Part shown: one piece after another, positions 1 through 13,400 of the stretch
Layout: each line of letters begins with the position of its first letter
Numbering within the stretch: the first letter of the stretch is position 1
Assembly (NCBI GenBank): GCA_037893245.1
Contig: JBAIAA010000019.1
Location: 310,001 to 374,000 of the forward strand
Direction of reading: 5' to 3'
Length of the DNA: 64,000 nucleotides
Source: Crossaster papposus
Taxonomy: Eukaryota > Echinodermata > Asteroidea > Velatida > Solasteridae
Notes under the pieces: model-generated
Told to the model about the DNA's origin: nothing
Databases searched by the model: none
Seen by the model: the letters and a program-made list of their open reading frames with translations, nothing else
Position numbers and translations under genes: made by a program

Positions 1-135
1 GACCTTCTGAATAGGAATTCCGCTTTACCGCAGCAGCGCAGGACCCGCAATTTCCCTCTGAGGATTAAAGAACGGGTTTGAAATAAACAACAGTATGTTC
101 AATATGCTGGTTTCGGTTATTTATTTATTACTTTG

Positions 136-2838
136 TCATATTCCCAGATTTAAGGAGACTGACATCCTTGAATCAATTGAATCGTGTACATATCCGTCTT
201 TGGCAGTTTCTGAGCGCCAACGTCCGTGCTTTTTGAACAGTCTATCTGGTACTCCACAATTTGCCGCTGCAGAAGCTCCACCCGATCTCAGGCTGTGCAA
301 AGAATACTGTTTGGGATCTTCGCCGATAGCTTTCACTGCTTGCTTCAGAATTTCTCTGCACCTAGTGTATGAGAGTTGTTTCGATTTAAGTTTATAAGAG
401 TCATCTTTTTTTACAATAGGACAGTCCTGGAAGAATTAACTGATCGGAATCTCTAGCTTCAAGTAGACCTGCCTTGGATAAATATCGTGAAAGCATCGAG
501 ATATGGCATGTGGGCTTCCCAGTGGAAGCAACAATAACACGTGCACCCTGTCTGTAAATGTCAGTCTTGCTTCTCTCTATGAAAATGCTAGCAACATTAT
601 TTTCAATTGTAATGTCGCACCTTCTAATGGCTACCAGTTCATTAAATCTAAAAAATGCGGCAATAGTCCAGGCAAAATACATAATTTTGTTTTGTTGACC
701 TCAAACAAATTGCAACAAATGGTTTTTCACCACAGTGCACTTCTATAAGGTCCCTAGAATTACATACTAAAAGTCGACAAAAATCCAAGTGGTGGAAATA
801 TGTCTAATTTGCAGAAATCGTTAATCCCTGCCGCGTAATATATTTATTCCCATATTTGGGTATATATATATATTTTTTATTTTTTGAAAAGTTTTTGTTG
901 GTGATTCTACTTACATATCCTTACATCAATAACATTTGCTAAATCATATAAGTGACTGAATAATTATGGGAACATAGTAAATATCAAAAATGACAACTTC
1001 GTGACCCTATAAATGTGCGCACACTACACTGTCTGGTATTTAGCCCAGCAAACAAAAACTGGGAGAAAATGGTGTGTCCCTAAATTGGGCTAACAAGTAG
1101 GTGAAGGGTTGCCTAAGGTGAGAGACTTGAACAAGTTCAAGGAAACCCCCCAAATTAAAGATTGTTGTTGCTTACAATAATCCTATCTACGTTAAAATGT
1201 ATTTTGGGGATTTCCTTGAACTTGTTCACGTCTCCCATGTTAGGCAACCCTTTAACTACTTTTTCGCCCAATTTATGGACACACCATTTTCCTCCAGTTT
1301 TTGTTTGCTGGGCTAAATATCACAATGTTATCATTGTTCCTATGATTTTTCATAAGGTTTTAATATGATAACTGTGCCAGTAAGCAACTTGGTGAATTTG
1401 AAGCTCACCAATACCGACTACTTGATGATATCTGGAGACAGTGTAATGTGCGCACATTTTATAGGGTCACGAAGTTGTCATTTTTGATATTTACTATGTT
1501 CCCATAATTATTCAGTCACTTATATGATTTAGCAAATGTTATTGATGTAAGAATATGTAAGTAGAATCACCAACAAAAACTTTTCAAAAAATAAAAAAAA
1601 TATATATATACCCAAATATGGGAATAAATATATTACGCGGCAGGGATTAACGATTTATGCAAATTAGTCATATTTCCACCACTTGGATTTTTGTCGACTT
1701 TTAGTATGTAATTCTAGGGACCTTATAGAAGTGTACTGTGGTGAAAAACAATTTGTTGCAATTTGTTTGAGGTCAAAACCTATTTTTCCTGGACTACAAA
1801 GGCCAATAGGCACATGGTACAGACTCTAAGATCCATAATTTAATATTCCTTAGCATATCAACAGTGATTGGAGCTTTCTTAGCTTGTGGTTTGGCTAACA
1901 TTCGTTTTAATCCTTCCAACATTAAGTGAAGGAATTTTGTGTCACACGGATTAGTTGCATCGTTTAAATCGTGAATCCATTTAATTCCATAAAAGGCCGA
2001 TGATTCAATGGAAGAATACGATGATCCTTTTTGGGCAGGTGTACTAAGTAATCTGCTGTTTGATGAGAAGAAGCTGGGAGTGGACACAGTTGTTGGTTTG
2101 TTGCCCAATCTGACCATTGTTCGAATGCTTTGTTATACCTGCGCGAAGTGGATTGCGCTCTGGATGCTTATAATACTGTATGGAGGATATCCTGATGGTA
2201 TGAGCTAGATTGTTGGTGGGGAGAAGGGGTCACTGTAGGAAAAACAAAAGTGACAGTTTTCGGGATTTAATCAACTGAGATTTTGCTTCGTTTATCAATG
2301 TATTTCATTTTACGTATCGTAATCAGAATAAGATGAAAGCTTTATCTGTCCGCTCACAATGTATATTGAACTCCTTACTGAAGGAGTTGTTCCTGAGAGG
2401 AACAGGAAAGATGTTTTGCTTGTAAATGCCGAAGCTTTATGACAGATTATTAAACCAATGTCTCCTGAGAGGAGAATGAGAATGTAACTTAGACTGCTTG
2501 TTACCCTGCACCCTGCCTCACTCTTATCTGCTAGGCGTATCAATTTATTTATTTTCTTTATATCTTTAATTATAGGATCTAGTGCTTGCCCAACTTCGTC
2601 GTACTTTGCTTTAGAGACTAGGCGCTGTGCTTCCTCTACCTTGTCGGAAATCTCCTTATTAAATTCCCACTGCTTCTTGTTCCCCTTAAATTTAAACGTG
2701 GGTTGTGCAGCCGGTTTGGGCCGAGGATGCATATCTTGTGAAGCCGGTGCTTGGTCCGTTATCTGTTTCTTGAAAGTGCTTAGTTTGTCGTCAAAATGGT
2801 TCTTGAAGGAATCAAGCAGGGCAGAGAACGCTGGTTGA
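136..2838 (-). pseudogene. Crypton-like tyrosine recombinase element, broken
   Basis: Reading the minus strand from about 2838 to 136 gives pieces of one protein in order. An N-terminal part (2838-2490) contains the segment MHPRPKPAAQPTFKFKGNKK and a charged helix-rich stretch. A core-binding part lies at 2117-1794. The catalytic part lies at 682-136. Recombinase residues are visible: Arg in FRFNEL, HSLR, the GRW position and the Tyr of GYVHDS. No reverse transcriptase lies between the parts, so a Crypton-type single-gene element fits better than DIRS. It is dead: a 1.1 kb element is inserted at 666-1794, the catalytic part shifts frame near 400, and the N-terminal part loses its frame near 2490. 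Family placement rests on motif recognition. Confidence 0.75.
666..1794. mobile_element. Palindromic TA-flanked transposon, copy 1
   Basis: The two halves are almost perfect inverted copies of about 500 bp each, running from GTCCAGG to CCTGGAC and flanked by TA on both sides (664-665, 1795-1796). A TA target duplication points to the Tc1/mariner group. Both halves contain a segment ending in TTTGCTGGGCTAAATATCAC. No transposase frame is seen, so it is a fold-back, non-autonomous element. It splits the recombinase gene. The outermost 40 bp differ between the two ends, and the same asymmetry occurs in the copy at 62356-63596. Confidence 0.85.
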
Positions 2839-3670
2839 GCCGGCCGGCCGAGGCGTGGCCTGCCGCAGTACTCGGGTGGTTTTCTTCCGTCATCGGTTGC
2901 ACGTTACAGTACAGCGAAAATGTTTAGTATGTCCTGACTGCGTATGCGAAAGGCGTGAGTGGCGCGAACGCATTCAAGCTAATCTATGACTTATTGTCAT
3001 TTAAATAACCTGGTTACACCTGTCTACACCTGTCTGCACCTGTCATTGTGCTTCTGATTCTTTAAGAAAATACATTAAGTCTAGTCGATCTTGTCGCCCA
3101 ACCGAACTCGCTCCAGGCTGTTGACATGGCGCCCTCTATTGCTGCTTATACGCTATTACGAAAAGGAAGCATTCAGAAATAGAATTCGTCTCATATCAAT
3201 TAATTATACTATGTATACAAATGAGTTAGTGTCTGGCCTGTGATGACAGATATTACCAAGAGCAACAACAATTTCAAAGCTAAATTAGTTTGGTAAAAAC
3301 ATGTAGATTATGTTCTCGGATAAAACTGAATGCGAGTGTTACGTTGGTGAATTTAAACGAAACATGTTCTAAAAGGAAAACCTATTGGTAAGCAGTGCTG
3401 TCAATGAAGTAAACACGTCTACACAAATACATAATTATGACACATGAACACCTTTATTATTATTATTTTCACCAAAACAGCAAAAAATAACATCTGGAAC
3501 GATATAAATATTCATTTCATTACACCAACCGTTTTACCCAGAACACTACAAAACTACCCTTAAAAAATCCGGTACGAATATGAAAATTAAAAAAATATGT
3601 CTTTGCATAAAACTGTTGAAAACGAACGCCGTTTTTCTTGCTTTTTTTCCTCTGCATCCATGAATGTCAA
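2839..3670. other. Spacer without recognisable gene
   Basis: No convincing exon, RNA gene or repeat is seen. A GGCCGGCCG motif lies at about 2840. This stretch may still include the outer part of the recombinase element. Confidence 0.4.
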
Positions 3671-3679
3671 ACTTCGGAT

Positions 3680-4085
3680 AGGTCTGTTAAAGGTAGGATA
3701 CACCAATTTGCAGATATCGAAATGTTTTACTACCGAATTATTAAGAAATATCGTACTTATTTGAAAGTAAAGAATGATATTGTAGGCATCCAGCAACATT
3801 ATTGCGCTAGATATTATATATTTGTTCCGAAAATTTATAATTTTTAATATTTTTAAAAATGTACAATTTCTCGGCATTCATGATTTTAAAACTTCGGACA
3901 GGTCAGTTAAAACAATATTTACTATAAAATTCAACCCCCAAAAAATCTACCCTTTTATGATAATTCAAGAAATTACCTTTGGTGTATCCTACCTTTGAAC
4001 GATATTTACTATAAAATACAACCCCCTAAATCTACCTATTCCCGATAATATAAGCAATTACCAATGGTGTATCCTACCTTGAAAT
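3680..4085. mobile_element. GGTAGGATACACC-ended element with duplicated end
   Basis: Starts with GTTAAAGGTAGGATACACC and shares its interior (TTCTTAATAATTCGGTAGT in one orientation, ATCTAGCGCAAT in the other) with copies at 33860-34560, 37085-37412 and 43007-43253. Its far end, GGTGTATCCTACCTT preceded by TATTTACTATAAAAT, is present twice about 83 bp apart (3915-3995, 4000-4080). The same end sequence forms the tandem array at 21984-22640. Confidence 0.7.
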
Positions 4086-4303
4086 GCCATCACAGAAATC
4101 ACTCCAACATATACTACAACAGAAAATCTGACCGTGCACCTAAAGTTGACAAGAACTCCACCAGAATTAAAATAGAATAAAATAGTATAAAATCCCTAAA
4201 TGTTTATAAAAATAAAATGTCAAATTTATTCTGTTTTTGCTTCTTAAAACGAGTTAAATTAAGGTAGTTTTTGTTAATGTACAGTTACAAATTAAAGTAG
4301 TTC

Positions 4304-4309
4304 TTTATT
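4304..4309 (-). promoter_or_regulatory. Possible polyadenylation signal of the EF-hand gene
   Basis: TTTATT on the plus strand reads AATAAA on the minus strand, about 75 bases beyond the stop codon at 4383. A second one lies near 4320. AT-rich context makes chance occurrence possible. Confidence 0.4.
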
Positions 4310-4382
4310 AATTTAATAATTTATTTTTGGAAGAAATACACCCTTTAAACTAAGAAAGTTGAGTCAACGATGCTGTCCCATT

Positions 4383-4408
4383 TTACGTCTCGAACAACAG
4401 GGCAAATT
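4383..4408 (-). CDS. EF-hand gene, last exon
   Basis: Acceptor CTTTGCAG, then 26 coding bases giving EFALLFET and TAA. The first codon is split with the previous exon and supplies Glu-12 of EF loop 4, so the join restores a canonical loop end. Confidence 0.8.
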
Positions 4409-7400
4409 CTGCAAAGGAAAAAAATAGGATTCATTTTCTCAGAAATGCGGTAACTTTTATACTTCGAATAAATTTCAAAGCCTGTCGTGTACATATTCTG
4501 TACAGTTCGGTAAAATTGTGCGTAACATCATCAATATATTGGGCTAATAACTGGCAGCATTGAAGGGGTACTATGTCCAGAAAGCGCCTAATTGGGCAAC
4601 AAAACGCGTTTTAAACGAAATGATGTTAATCGGAAAGAGCATTTAAAAGTAGAATATGAAAATCTACACAACCATTCTTTAATTATAAACTGGGGTTTTT
4701 TGTCACGTTTTTCTTGCACAGAACTTTTGCGACCTAAAAAACTGTTTAGCTGGTTAGGTATAGTCGTGATTCAAGCCGTACTGGATAGCTCATCAATGCG
4801 GACGTGTAAGTAACCACATTTGTGCATTGGCGCTGTGTGTGATTTATGCGACACGCACAACGTGTATGGTATATGTACATTGCAAACAAGACGGGAAAAA
4901 CGTATGCGTACTCCGTCGTGTACGATGTAAACAACAATTTGTGTGCTTTCGTTTCTCGGGAACGGTAACATTAGTGGTTTCTTTTCAACCAGATGTTTGA
5001 ATTAGACTAAGTAAACAACCCAAAACATGCCATTTTCGGAGATTTCAGAACTTCAAGTTATGCTGCGTTCCAATCGCGTCGTGTTTATCGTGTTTACGAC
5101 TTCACGAGTCGTATAATGGCGTTCTAATCGCCTGGTAACTCGTGTTCACCAAGGTGAACTACTCGAGTTGGATTTTTTTCTCCATGTTCACGACTTCATA
5201 ATTCATGAAGGAATAAAATACTCGCGCATGCGTGTTGGTTCACGTATGAGTTCTTGCGCGATAACGAATGTCCTTACCGCACGACTAACTCGACTGTGCG
5301 CGCGTTCGTCTTGGTGAGTAGCGTTTGGAATGCAACCTACTCGTGAACATGGAGAAATTCACGGTGAACACGATAAACACGACGCGATTGGAACGCAGCA
5401 CTAATCCCCTTCAAATCACCACGAGTCTATGAGAAGCGGTTACATCCGCTACTGTCGGCACGTGTGTAATTTCAATCCGGTAGCTACGTAATTTGAACAC
5501 GGCCTAGTTTACCTTCGAAGTTGAGCGTTCCTGACCCGGTGATGTCGGCTTCCTCGCATATCTCCTCCACCTCGTGTTTGGGGATGTCGATGAATTCCTG
5601 GATGTTACTCAGTACGTACCGAAGCTCGGCCACGCTACAGGCAAAAAAAAAACCACTTTCAAATTGACACATAAATACATTTTGTGTTGGATGTTGGTTT
5701 GGGCGTTCGAAGAAAGTATACAAAAGTCATGTCCAATATAGTGTGGTGCAGTAAAAACTTGCTCTCTCAGAGAATAAGTCCATGTTCGAATTTTTGGCTT
5801 TGGCTGTGACTTTGGCTGTTGCTAACGGCGGACAACGATCGCTCATAGCAATAGCACAACAACGGCCGAAGTCATGCACAACCAAAGCCAGCAATTCGAA
5901 CACGGCCTCGGAGCGTTCAAGTTGACCTCGAGAATATACGAGACTTTACGAGAAACCGTACTTCCCGGCAGCGCTTTTTTTTCCGTACCGCTAACGCGTC
6001 AATTTGCCCGTTTCATTGGAATGGGGCGACTTGAATGGAGACTTTTATAACTTTTACTATAAGACCCTATCTAGATGAGATTATTAACCAATAATTTGGG
6101 TTAATAGAAAAAGGTATAAAAGTCGTGTATACGAAAACCTAGGGACTGTATACAATTAACTAGGGACTGTATCCATTAATTTTGGTGAATTATGGCTGTC
6201 AACGTCGTTGGTCTTCATACGTTCCGCCCGTATCCAAATCGATTCGTATTGAAGCGCGCGCTTTGGTCTCCATTCAAGTCGCCCCATTCGAATGAAACGG
6301 GCAAATTGACGCGTTAGCGGTACGGGAAAAAAAGCGCTTCCCGGCACATCGAATAGGAGCTTCAACGTGTATAGCGAGTAGTTTTCCTTAAATACTTAGT
6401 TTTGACGCTGTTTTTTTTTTAACTGAAAGGTACATAATCAAGTTTAAAGGAATCGTATACGTTTGGTAATTGAAACCCACTGTTTGTTTCAATCCTATAT
6501 GGTTATAGGTATATACCTAAAACTAACCTGTACAAATTTCATTTTAAAAGGTGGTAGCGATTTTGAGATATTGCCGAAAATCTGGAGCGGTTATGTCCAC
6601 GCAGGAAGAATAATCTGCATTGGAATACACAATCTGAGAAACGCCACTGCAGTAACGCTTCTCAGATTTAAATTTTGGGGGATAAAAAGTGATATCTTTT
6701 TCCATAACCGAAGTATGTCGAAGTGAACAGTTTCTAAAAATGCATTATACTATCCAAAGTTGCTGTACTTCTTACCAAGTAAGATTTTATTGCCATTAAT
6801 TTTTGGAGTAAATACCAAACGTATATGATCCCTTTAAATTAAATACGATTTTTCATTTTATTTTACAAAATGTAAACGACATATCAAATTAGGGAAAAGG
6901 AGAACGATATTTGTTAATAGTTACGTTCTACGTACGTCATTCCATTGTCATTCCATTGTCATTCCATTGTTTCTAAAAGCGCAGACTACATGCAGTATAA
7001 GACGGTCGTCGCATATAATTTATGTACATTTCGACATCCGTACGCGTCTTGGGCACCGACATGCAGTACAGGGATTTTTGGGGCCAGGCTTTTTCTCTGG
7101 CAATAAGCCAATAAAGTATCAAAAGGCCGTTCATGTTCATTGAAGCGCTCTATTGATTGGTCAAGAAGAGTGGCAGCGCGCAACTCAATAATTAACCAAT
7201 CATAGTTCAAGAAAAGAAAGTTCTGCGTAACCCATTAACCATATTATAAACCTGAAATCATAGAAGGGAAGATGGATTTATATGCCATTTCTTTGTATAC
7301 AATCGTTGGAGCATCCTGTCCACACGTACGCACCGTAACGTACGGCCCAGACATGTTTATTATTCACAATGCACCATGGGCACCTATAATGCATCTGTTT

Positions 7401-10400
7401 CAATACGCCGTATTTGTTTGCCGCATGAGGGCGCGTTTATTGAAGTAGTCTGAGTAACTTTAATTTATCTAAAAATTGATTAGAAAAATATATATTTGGG
7501 AGCTATAAGAATATTTAAACTGACGTGAATCATCTCCTAATCACTTTTAATTATACCCCCAAATACCGTGAGCACAGCGCCCTCTACGTTCAATAATACG
7601 GCCTTTTACGCGCAACCACTTTTCTTGACTAATACAGTAACAGGGAGGGCGCTTCAATGACATAAACGGCGCCTTATAATCAAGTTGCAACTTGTAGGCT
7701 ATGCGTTTTAGTTGTTGGCCAACCACGTCTGTATTTCCTAAGTAAAAACTTACTCGAAGGAGCCATTGTCCTCTTTGTCAAAGGCTCTGAAGGCTTCTCT
7801 TATTCCTTCGTCTCTGTCTACGACCTTCATGCGTTGCGTCATCAGTAACATAAAATCATCCATATTCACCTTACCGTCCCCTGTTGAAACAGTGGTCGGG
7901 CAAATCTTTAAAATATATATATATATCTAAAACTTGGGCCGTGCTCATAAACACCGCACGCGTATAAAAACGGCACTTTGCAAACCTGCAAACGAGAAAA
8001 AGAGGCGCCTTTGCAGGGATGTAGTCGAGTCCATCACAAGTCCCTGCAAGTCCCTGCAAGTTCCTGTAAGTTCCTGTAAGTCCCTGTAAGTCCATCACAG
8101 GTCCTTTAGTTCCAATTCAAATCATAAGCTATTCAAGTAGCTAATTAGAGCTTTGACAAAAGCATTCCTTTGTCATTGTTCATCCAGTTACTTGTCACTG
8201 GCTTCACGAAAGGACTTGTGATTGGCTTCACGAAAGGACTTGTGACTGGCTTCACGAAAGGACTTGTGAACGGACTTGCAGGGACTCGACTAAAACCCTG
8301 CGCTTTTGGGGGCGCCATTTTGCACTCGCTTTTCGGACGCCATTTTAAAGTACAAAGGCGTAGAAAAACCACTGATCTAAATGTACATTACTAGCAGGAT
8401 GCCGCGCTTCGCGCGGCACCTGCTAGCTGGGTGAAATCGTAACTTATAGATACACCTTGTTGACGTCTTAAAAACATAATGGATTGTATGACAAACAAAT
8501 CGCGAAACTTAGCGAATAGAGTACCAGCTAGAAAGTATTTCGAGCGCACGAAATTATTTCGAGTTCACGAACAGATATTCTTGGAGCGCAAGAGGTCATT
8601 TCGTGGCCACGACAACATTTCGAGCTCACGAAATAAGTTATTTTGAGTGCACAAAATAAAATACTCAAATTATTTCGTAACGGTGATTTTTATTCGTCAT
8701 ATGTCCCTTTAGGGGCTCCGTAGAAGGCCATCGACTCTGAATAACAAACAATCTTTGTAAAAATACTTCCCGACTTCCGAACTAATAATACTCAATAGGC
8801 AGTTCATCTTTGCTTGCATGCTGCCTACGTCTCGTGATTTTTTAACAGGAATCGTACGGGAAACAATACGAACCACTTCGGGATTTCTGAGTTTACATCA
8901 TCGTGAAAATCCTGATTAAAAAACCCAACAGGCCGGCCATCTGACAGTGCGCCCTCAACTGACGTAATGCAGTCACGTTTCTAAATTGCATATTCATATC
9001 CACCATCGCCATACAATTTCGCGACATTTTGCAAGATCAAAGTTGAAATTGAGGCAATAGCGATATGTTTCGGAGTGTTTTGAGACAGATAATGTTGTAA
9101 TGTTTTCAAGTATCGACAATGTGAAGCAACGAAATTTGCCCAAAAGGCAACACGAAAGGAATAAATCATTTTTTAACGTTCCCAAGCTGTGACTGAAAGT
9201 TGTCGACGCGCACGAATTCGAAGCCGGCGCTCAACTGGTATTATGTAAAAATACTTCCCGACTTTCGAACTAATAATACTCAATAGGCAGTCCATCTTCG
9301 CTTGCATGCTGCCTGCGTCTCGTTATTTTTTAACAGGAATCGTACGGGAAACAATACGAACCACTTCGGGATTTCTGAGTTTACATCATCGTGAAAATCC
9401 TGATTAAAAAACCCAACAGGCCGGCCATCTGACAGTGCGCCCTCAACTGACGTAATGCAGTCACGTTTCTAATTTGCATATTCATATCCACCATCGCCCT
9501 ACAATTTCGCGACATTTTTGAACGATCAAAGTTGAAATTGAGGCAATAGCGATATGTTTCGGAGTGTTTTTAGACACATAATGTTGTAATATTTAAGTAT
9601 CGACAATGTGAAGTAAAGAAATTTGCCCAAAAGGCAACACGAAAGGAATAAATCATTTTTTAACGTTCCCAAGCTGTGACTGAAACGTGGTAGACGCGCA
9701 CGAATTCGAAGCCGGCGCTCAACTGGTACTATGTTTACTCCGCAATAACCAAGGAAGTATAAATCGGGGCACCAGCTCAAATAACACGTGACGGGCCCGC
9801 CCAATCGCGAACAACAAACTCGGCACCAACTCGGCCACCACGCAAGCAAGGCGGATACAATCAATTTGCAAAGGTTTCGCGTAACGCATGTAGCCGCCGC
9901 TTAATCGCAAACAGCCAACAATTCGGCAACCGAGTTACGGTAGTACGATTTCGGGAAGGCTTCGGCCCGAACTCCGGGCAAGGACAATGCAAAAATAACG
10001 CAATAGTTCACGCAAAAAGGCCCGCAGACATCGACAGGCAATCGAAAAGCGATTACGCGTTTATCGGTAACGTCCGTTTCTTTTAAATCTCACTTTTAAA
10101 TCTTATTCCCCGGGGGATTCCCCGTCGCGAACGATCCGGCACCCCGCCGCACCGACGCCGGCGGCACACGCGCGCGGCGACGAGTCGCCCGACCAAAAGC
10201 CAACATGGCGCCAACCACGCGCCAAGATGGCGCGGCCCTGTGTTCCAAGATGGCGCGGCCCTGCGTTCCAAGATGGCGGCGCCCAGGGACAAGATGGCGC
10301 ATTTGTCATCTTTTGTAGTATAGATTATACTACAGATCGTACTCTTTTTGTCAAGGAACCAGACTTTACAAAAACAGCAATTTGTTGTGTTTTTCCAGCA

Positions 10401-13400
10401 TATATGAACATAAACTTTAAAAACAGCTGAGCATCACAATATTTTCTATCTAAAAAACAGAATCCTTAACCCATCCGTTTTCGAAATGACAGCAAAAGCA
10501 ACATTTAGGTAGAATTTAAAAATCGTACCGTTGATATCGGCTTCGTTGATCATTCCGTTCAACTCGCTGTCGGTAGGATTCTGGCCGAGCGATTTCATGA
10601 CGGATCCTAACTCCTTTGACGAGATGAATCCATTGCTATCCTTATCGAACACGTGAAAGGCAATCTTTAACTCTGAAAAGGCAAATCATATAGGAAGGGG
10701 AGTAGGAAAGAAAGTTAATGGTGTAAACTTCGCGTACCAACGGCGCACTCTGGATCTGGGGCCCACCGTTTTCACGAAAAGACAACATTGTTTTCGTGCG
10801 CGCGAGGCGGGCAAAACTGTATTAACTGTTTACACGAATAGGTATACATCATACAACCTGACAGGGAAGTCGGGTTGGCGTAACGGTTCATTCCTCGCCT
10901 TCCACCACTTCGACCCGGGTTCGAACCCCACCTAGGCCAATAATGTGGATTATTGTGCCTGACTCCGTGGGTTTTCCCCAGGATATTCTTCTTGGGTTTT
11001 CCTTCCACCTCTAAAACTGTACCTTTCTTCTCAATGTTTTCTCTCTACATGTTTCTTCAGGCTTACGAGCTACAGCGCCGAGGGCACTTTTGAGGGATCC
11101 TTCAGGGGCCAATTTCATAGAGCTGCTGAGCACAACAATTTGCTTAGCATAACAATTTGTCCATGGCAAAAACAAGGTTCCAGACCAAATGTTTACCTGA
11201 TCTTTATTGTTCTGGATTGATAATCAGCTGTTTTCTTGCTTAGCATGAAAAACATGTATAATTTTGGCTAGTAACCTGTTTTTAATGAGCAAGACTTTTT
11301 GTGCTAAGCAATTTTCTTTTTTGCTTAGCAGCTCTATGATATTGGGCCCAGGTTTCATTGCCAGAAATAAATAATAATAATCTAGGGTGACGCGGGAGCG
11401 TCACACCCAACGGGTTCGCCCGGCTGGGAGTGGCAGCGCCAAGGCACCATTACTTTGCCAGTGCACAGATTTTGCGTTAATTTTATTCTTCTTTCTTCAG
11501 TCCGACTGGAATAACTCGCGATCGCTCCACGGAATCGAAAAGAACCCAATAACGAAAATGATCAGGAGATCAAGGGCATGAGTTCTATTGGGACAGAATT
11601 TTAATTTTCGACTTCTCAGAGGGGGTTGTCATACGAATCTGACCATCTGACAATGACAAAAAAAACAATGTGAATGAATTTCCTCAGTTCGACGACAGAG
11701 GGGGTTGTCATACGAATCTGACCATCTGACCAACCGACATGTGAATGAATTTCCTCAGTTCGACGACAGAGGGGGTTGTCATACGAATCTGACCATCTGA
11801 CATGTGAGGGTGACGCGGGAGCGTCACACCCAACGGGTTCGCCCGGCTGGGAGTGGCAGCGCCGCGGCACCCTTACTTTGCCAGTGAACCGATTTTGCGT
11901 TAATTTTATTCTTCTTTCTTCTTCAGTCCGACTGTAATAACTCGCGATCGCTCCACGGAATCGAAAAGAACCCATATAACGAAAATGATTAGGAGATCAA
12001 GGGCATGAGTTCTATTGGGACAAAATTTTGATTTTCGACTTCTCAGAGGGGGTTGTCATACGAATCTGACCATCTGACATGTGAATTTCCTCAGTTCGAC
12101 GAAAACGGCACTAAAAGCATCTGTGAATGAATGCATTCCTAAGTGAAACTCGGTGCAAGAATGTGTGATATTTCTTGCGTTTTTGTGAGTTTCGGGTGTT
12201 TTAGCATTTGCTAGTGTCAGTGCGTATGTACTGCGCAATTGTGCGGCGTTGTTTGCAAGTGTGCGCTGCGCAAATGCCGCCAAAACGCTTGCGCACACAA
12301 CCACAAATTTCAGCTCTGGTAATAATTTTCGCTGTCTGAATCGCTTCAAATTATCGGCAATTTCGGTCAATTCTGTGTTTCTGTCTAACTTTCTTGCTTC
12401 TGTCGCAATTTTGTTTCATTTTCTGCTGAAAATTGTCAAACTATTTCGCTTTTTTGCAGCAGTCACAGTGTGCCCTTTGTAGTGAAGCACAACGGCAACT
12501 TGACGCTGGGCAATATCATCACAATCGCAGACGTTCGCCGATGACAACGACGACGCCGACTCGCAGGAGGGGGGGGGGGGGGAGGTTAAAAAAAGTAACA
12601 AAACACCCGAGATAACGAAGCTAAAACGTATTTTGGCTTCAAAAGTGACCAATTTAGACAATTAAGACAGAAACAACGAAGTAGCAGCTGCTATTGACTA
12701 GTGCTATCTCCTCACAGGGTAGGAGCTAATGGGTATACGGAGAACAATGTAATGGTGTAAAGTACTATATAGTATATACATACTAGTAGCCCGTAGGTCT
12801 GTGGCAAGACGCAACACCGTAGGTCTGACGGCAAAGTAGGCTGATTGGTTTATTTAGAGTCGGGTAGGTTAGTGGCTCGACTAACTGTAACGGGTGGTTC
12901 TGTTCTGTGTGGGAACAACGTGTACCGAGGTGTCAACTTGCATCTATACTCAACAACCGTTTGCTGTTTGTTCGCACATCGGCAAACTTACATTGTGTTT
13001 TTTTGCAGGTTTCCTTCGCTCGGAATCTACGCATCGATTCCCGGGCACAACAAGCGATAGACGATTGCTTGTGAGAGGTAAGAGAAAAAAACGTAAAAAA
13101 ACCTTCAAAACAAAAACAAAACACAAAACTAAAAAAAATAATGGCGCGCAGTGCGGCCGACAAGCGATGGCCGCCCAAGGCGTCACCGCGTCGCCGACTG
13201 CGTCGCAAACCCTACGGGGCGCGGGAGAGTGAGCTGCCACTCGTCGACAGCAGCCAGTCGCAGTACACTAGCGACGCGCACGAGATACAAGCGCACATGC
13301 CGTCGCCCTGCGGCGACAACACCGGGCCACAGGCGGCGCATCGCGCGCGGGCGCACTCGTGCTCGCGCGATAGGGCGCATAAGATCAATCGGCGTCGGCG

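Noticed and set aside
10083..10430. Several 65-70 codon frames in the CpG-rich patch
   Set aside because: They occur in all frames because of high GC; none shows a motif.
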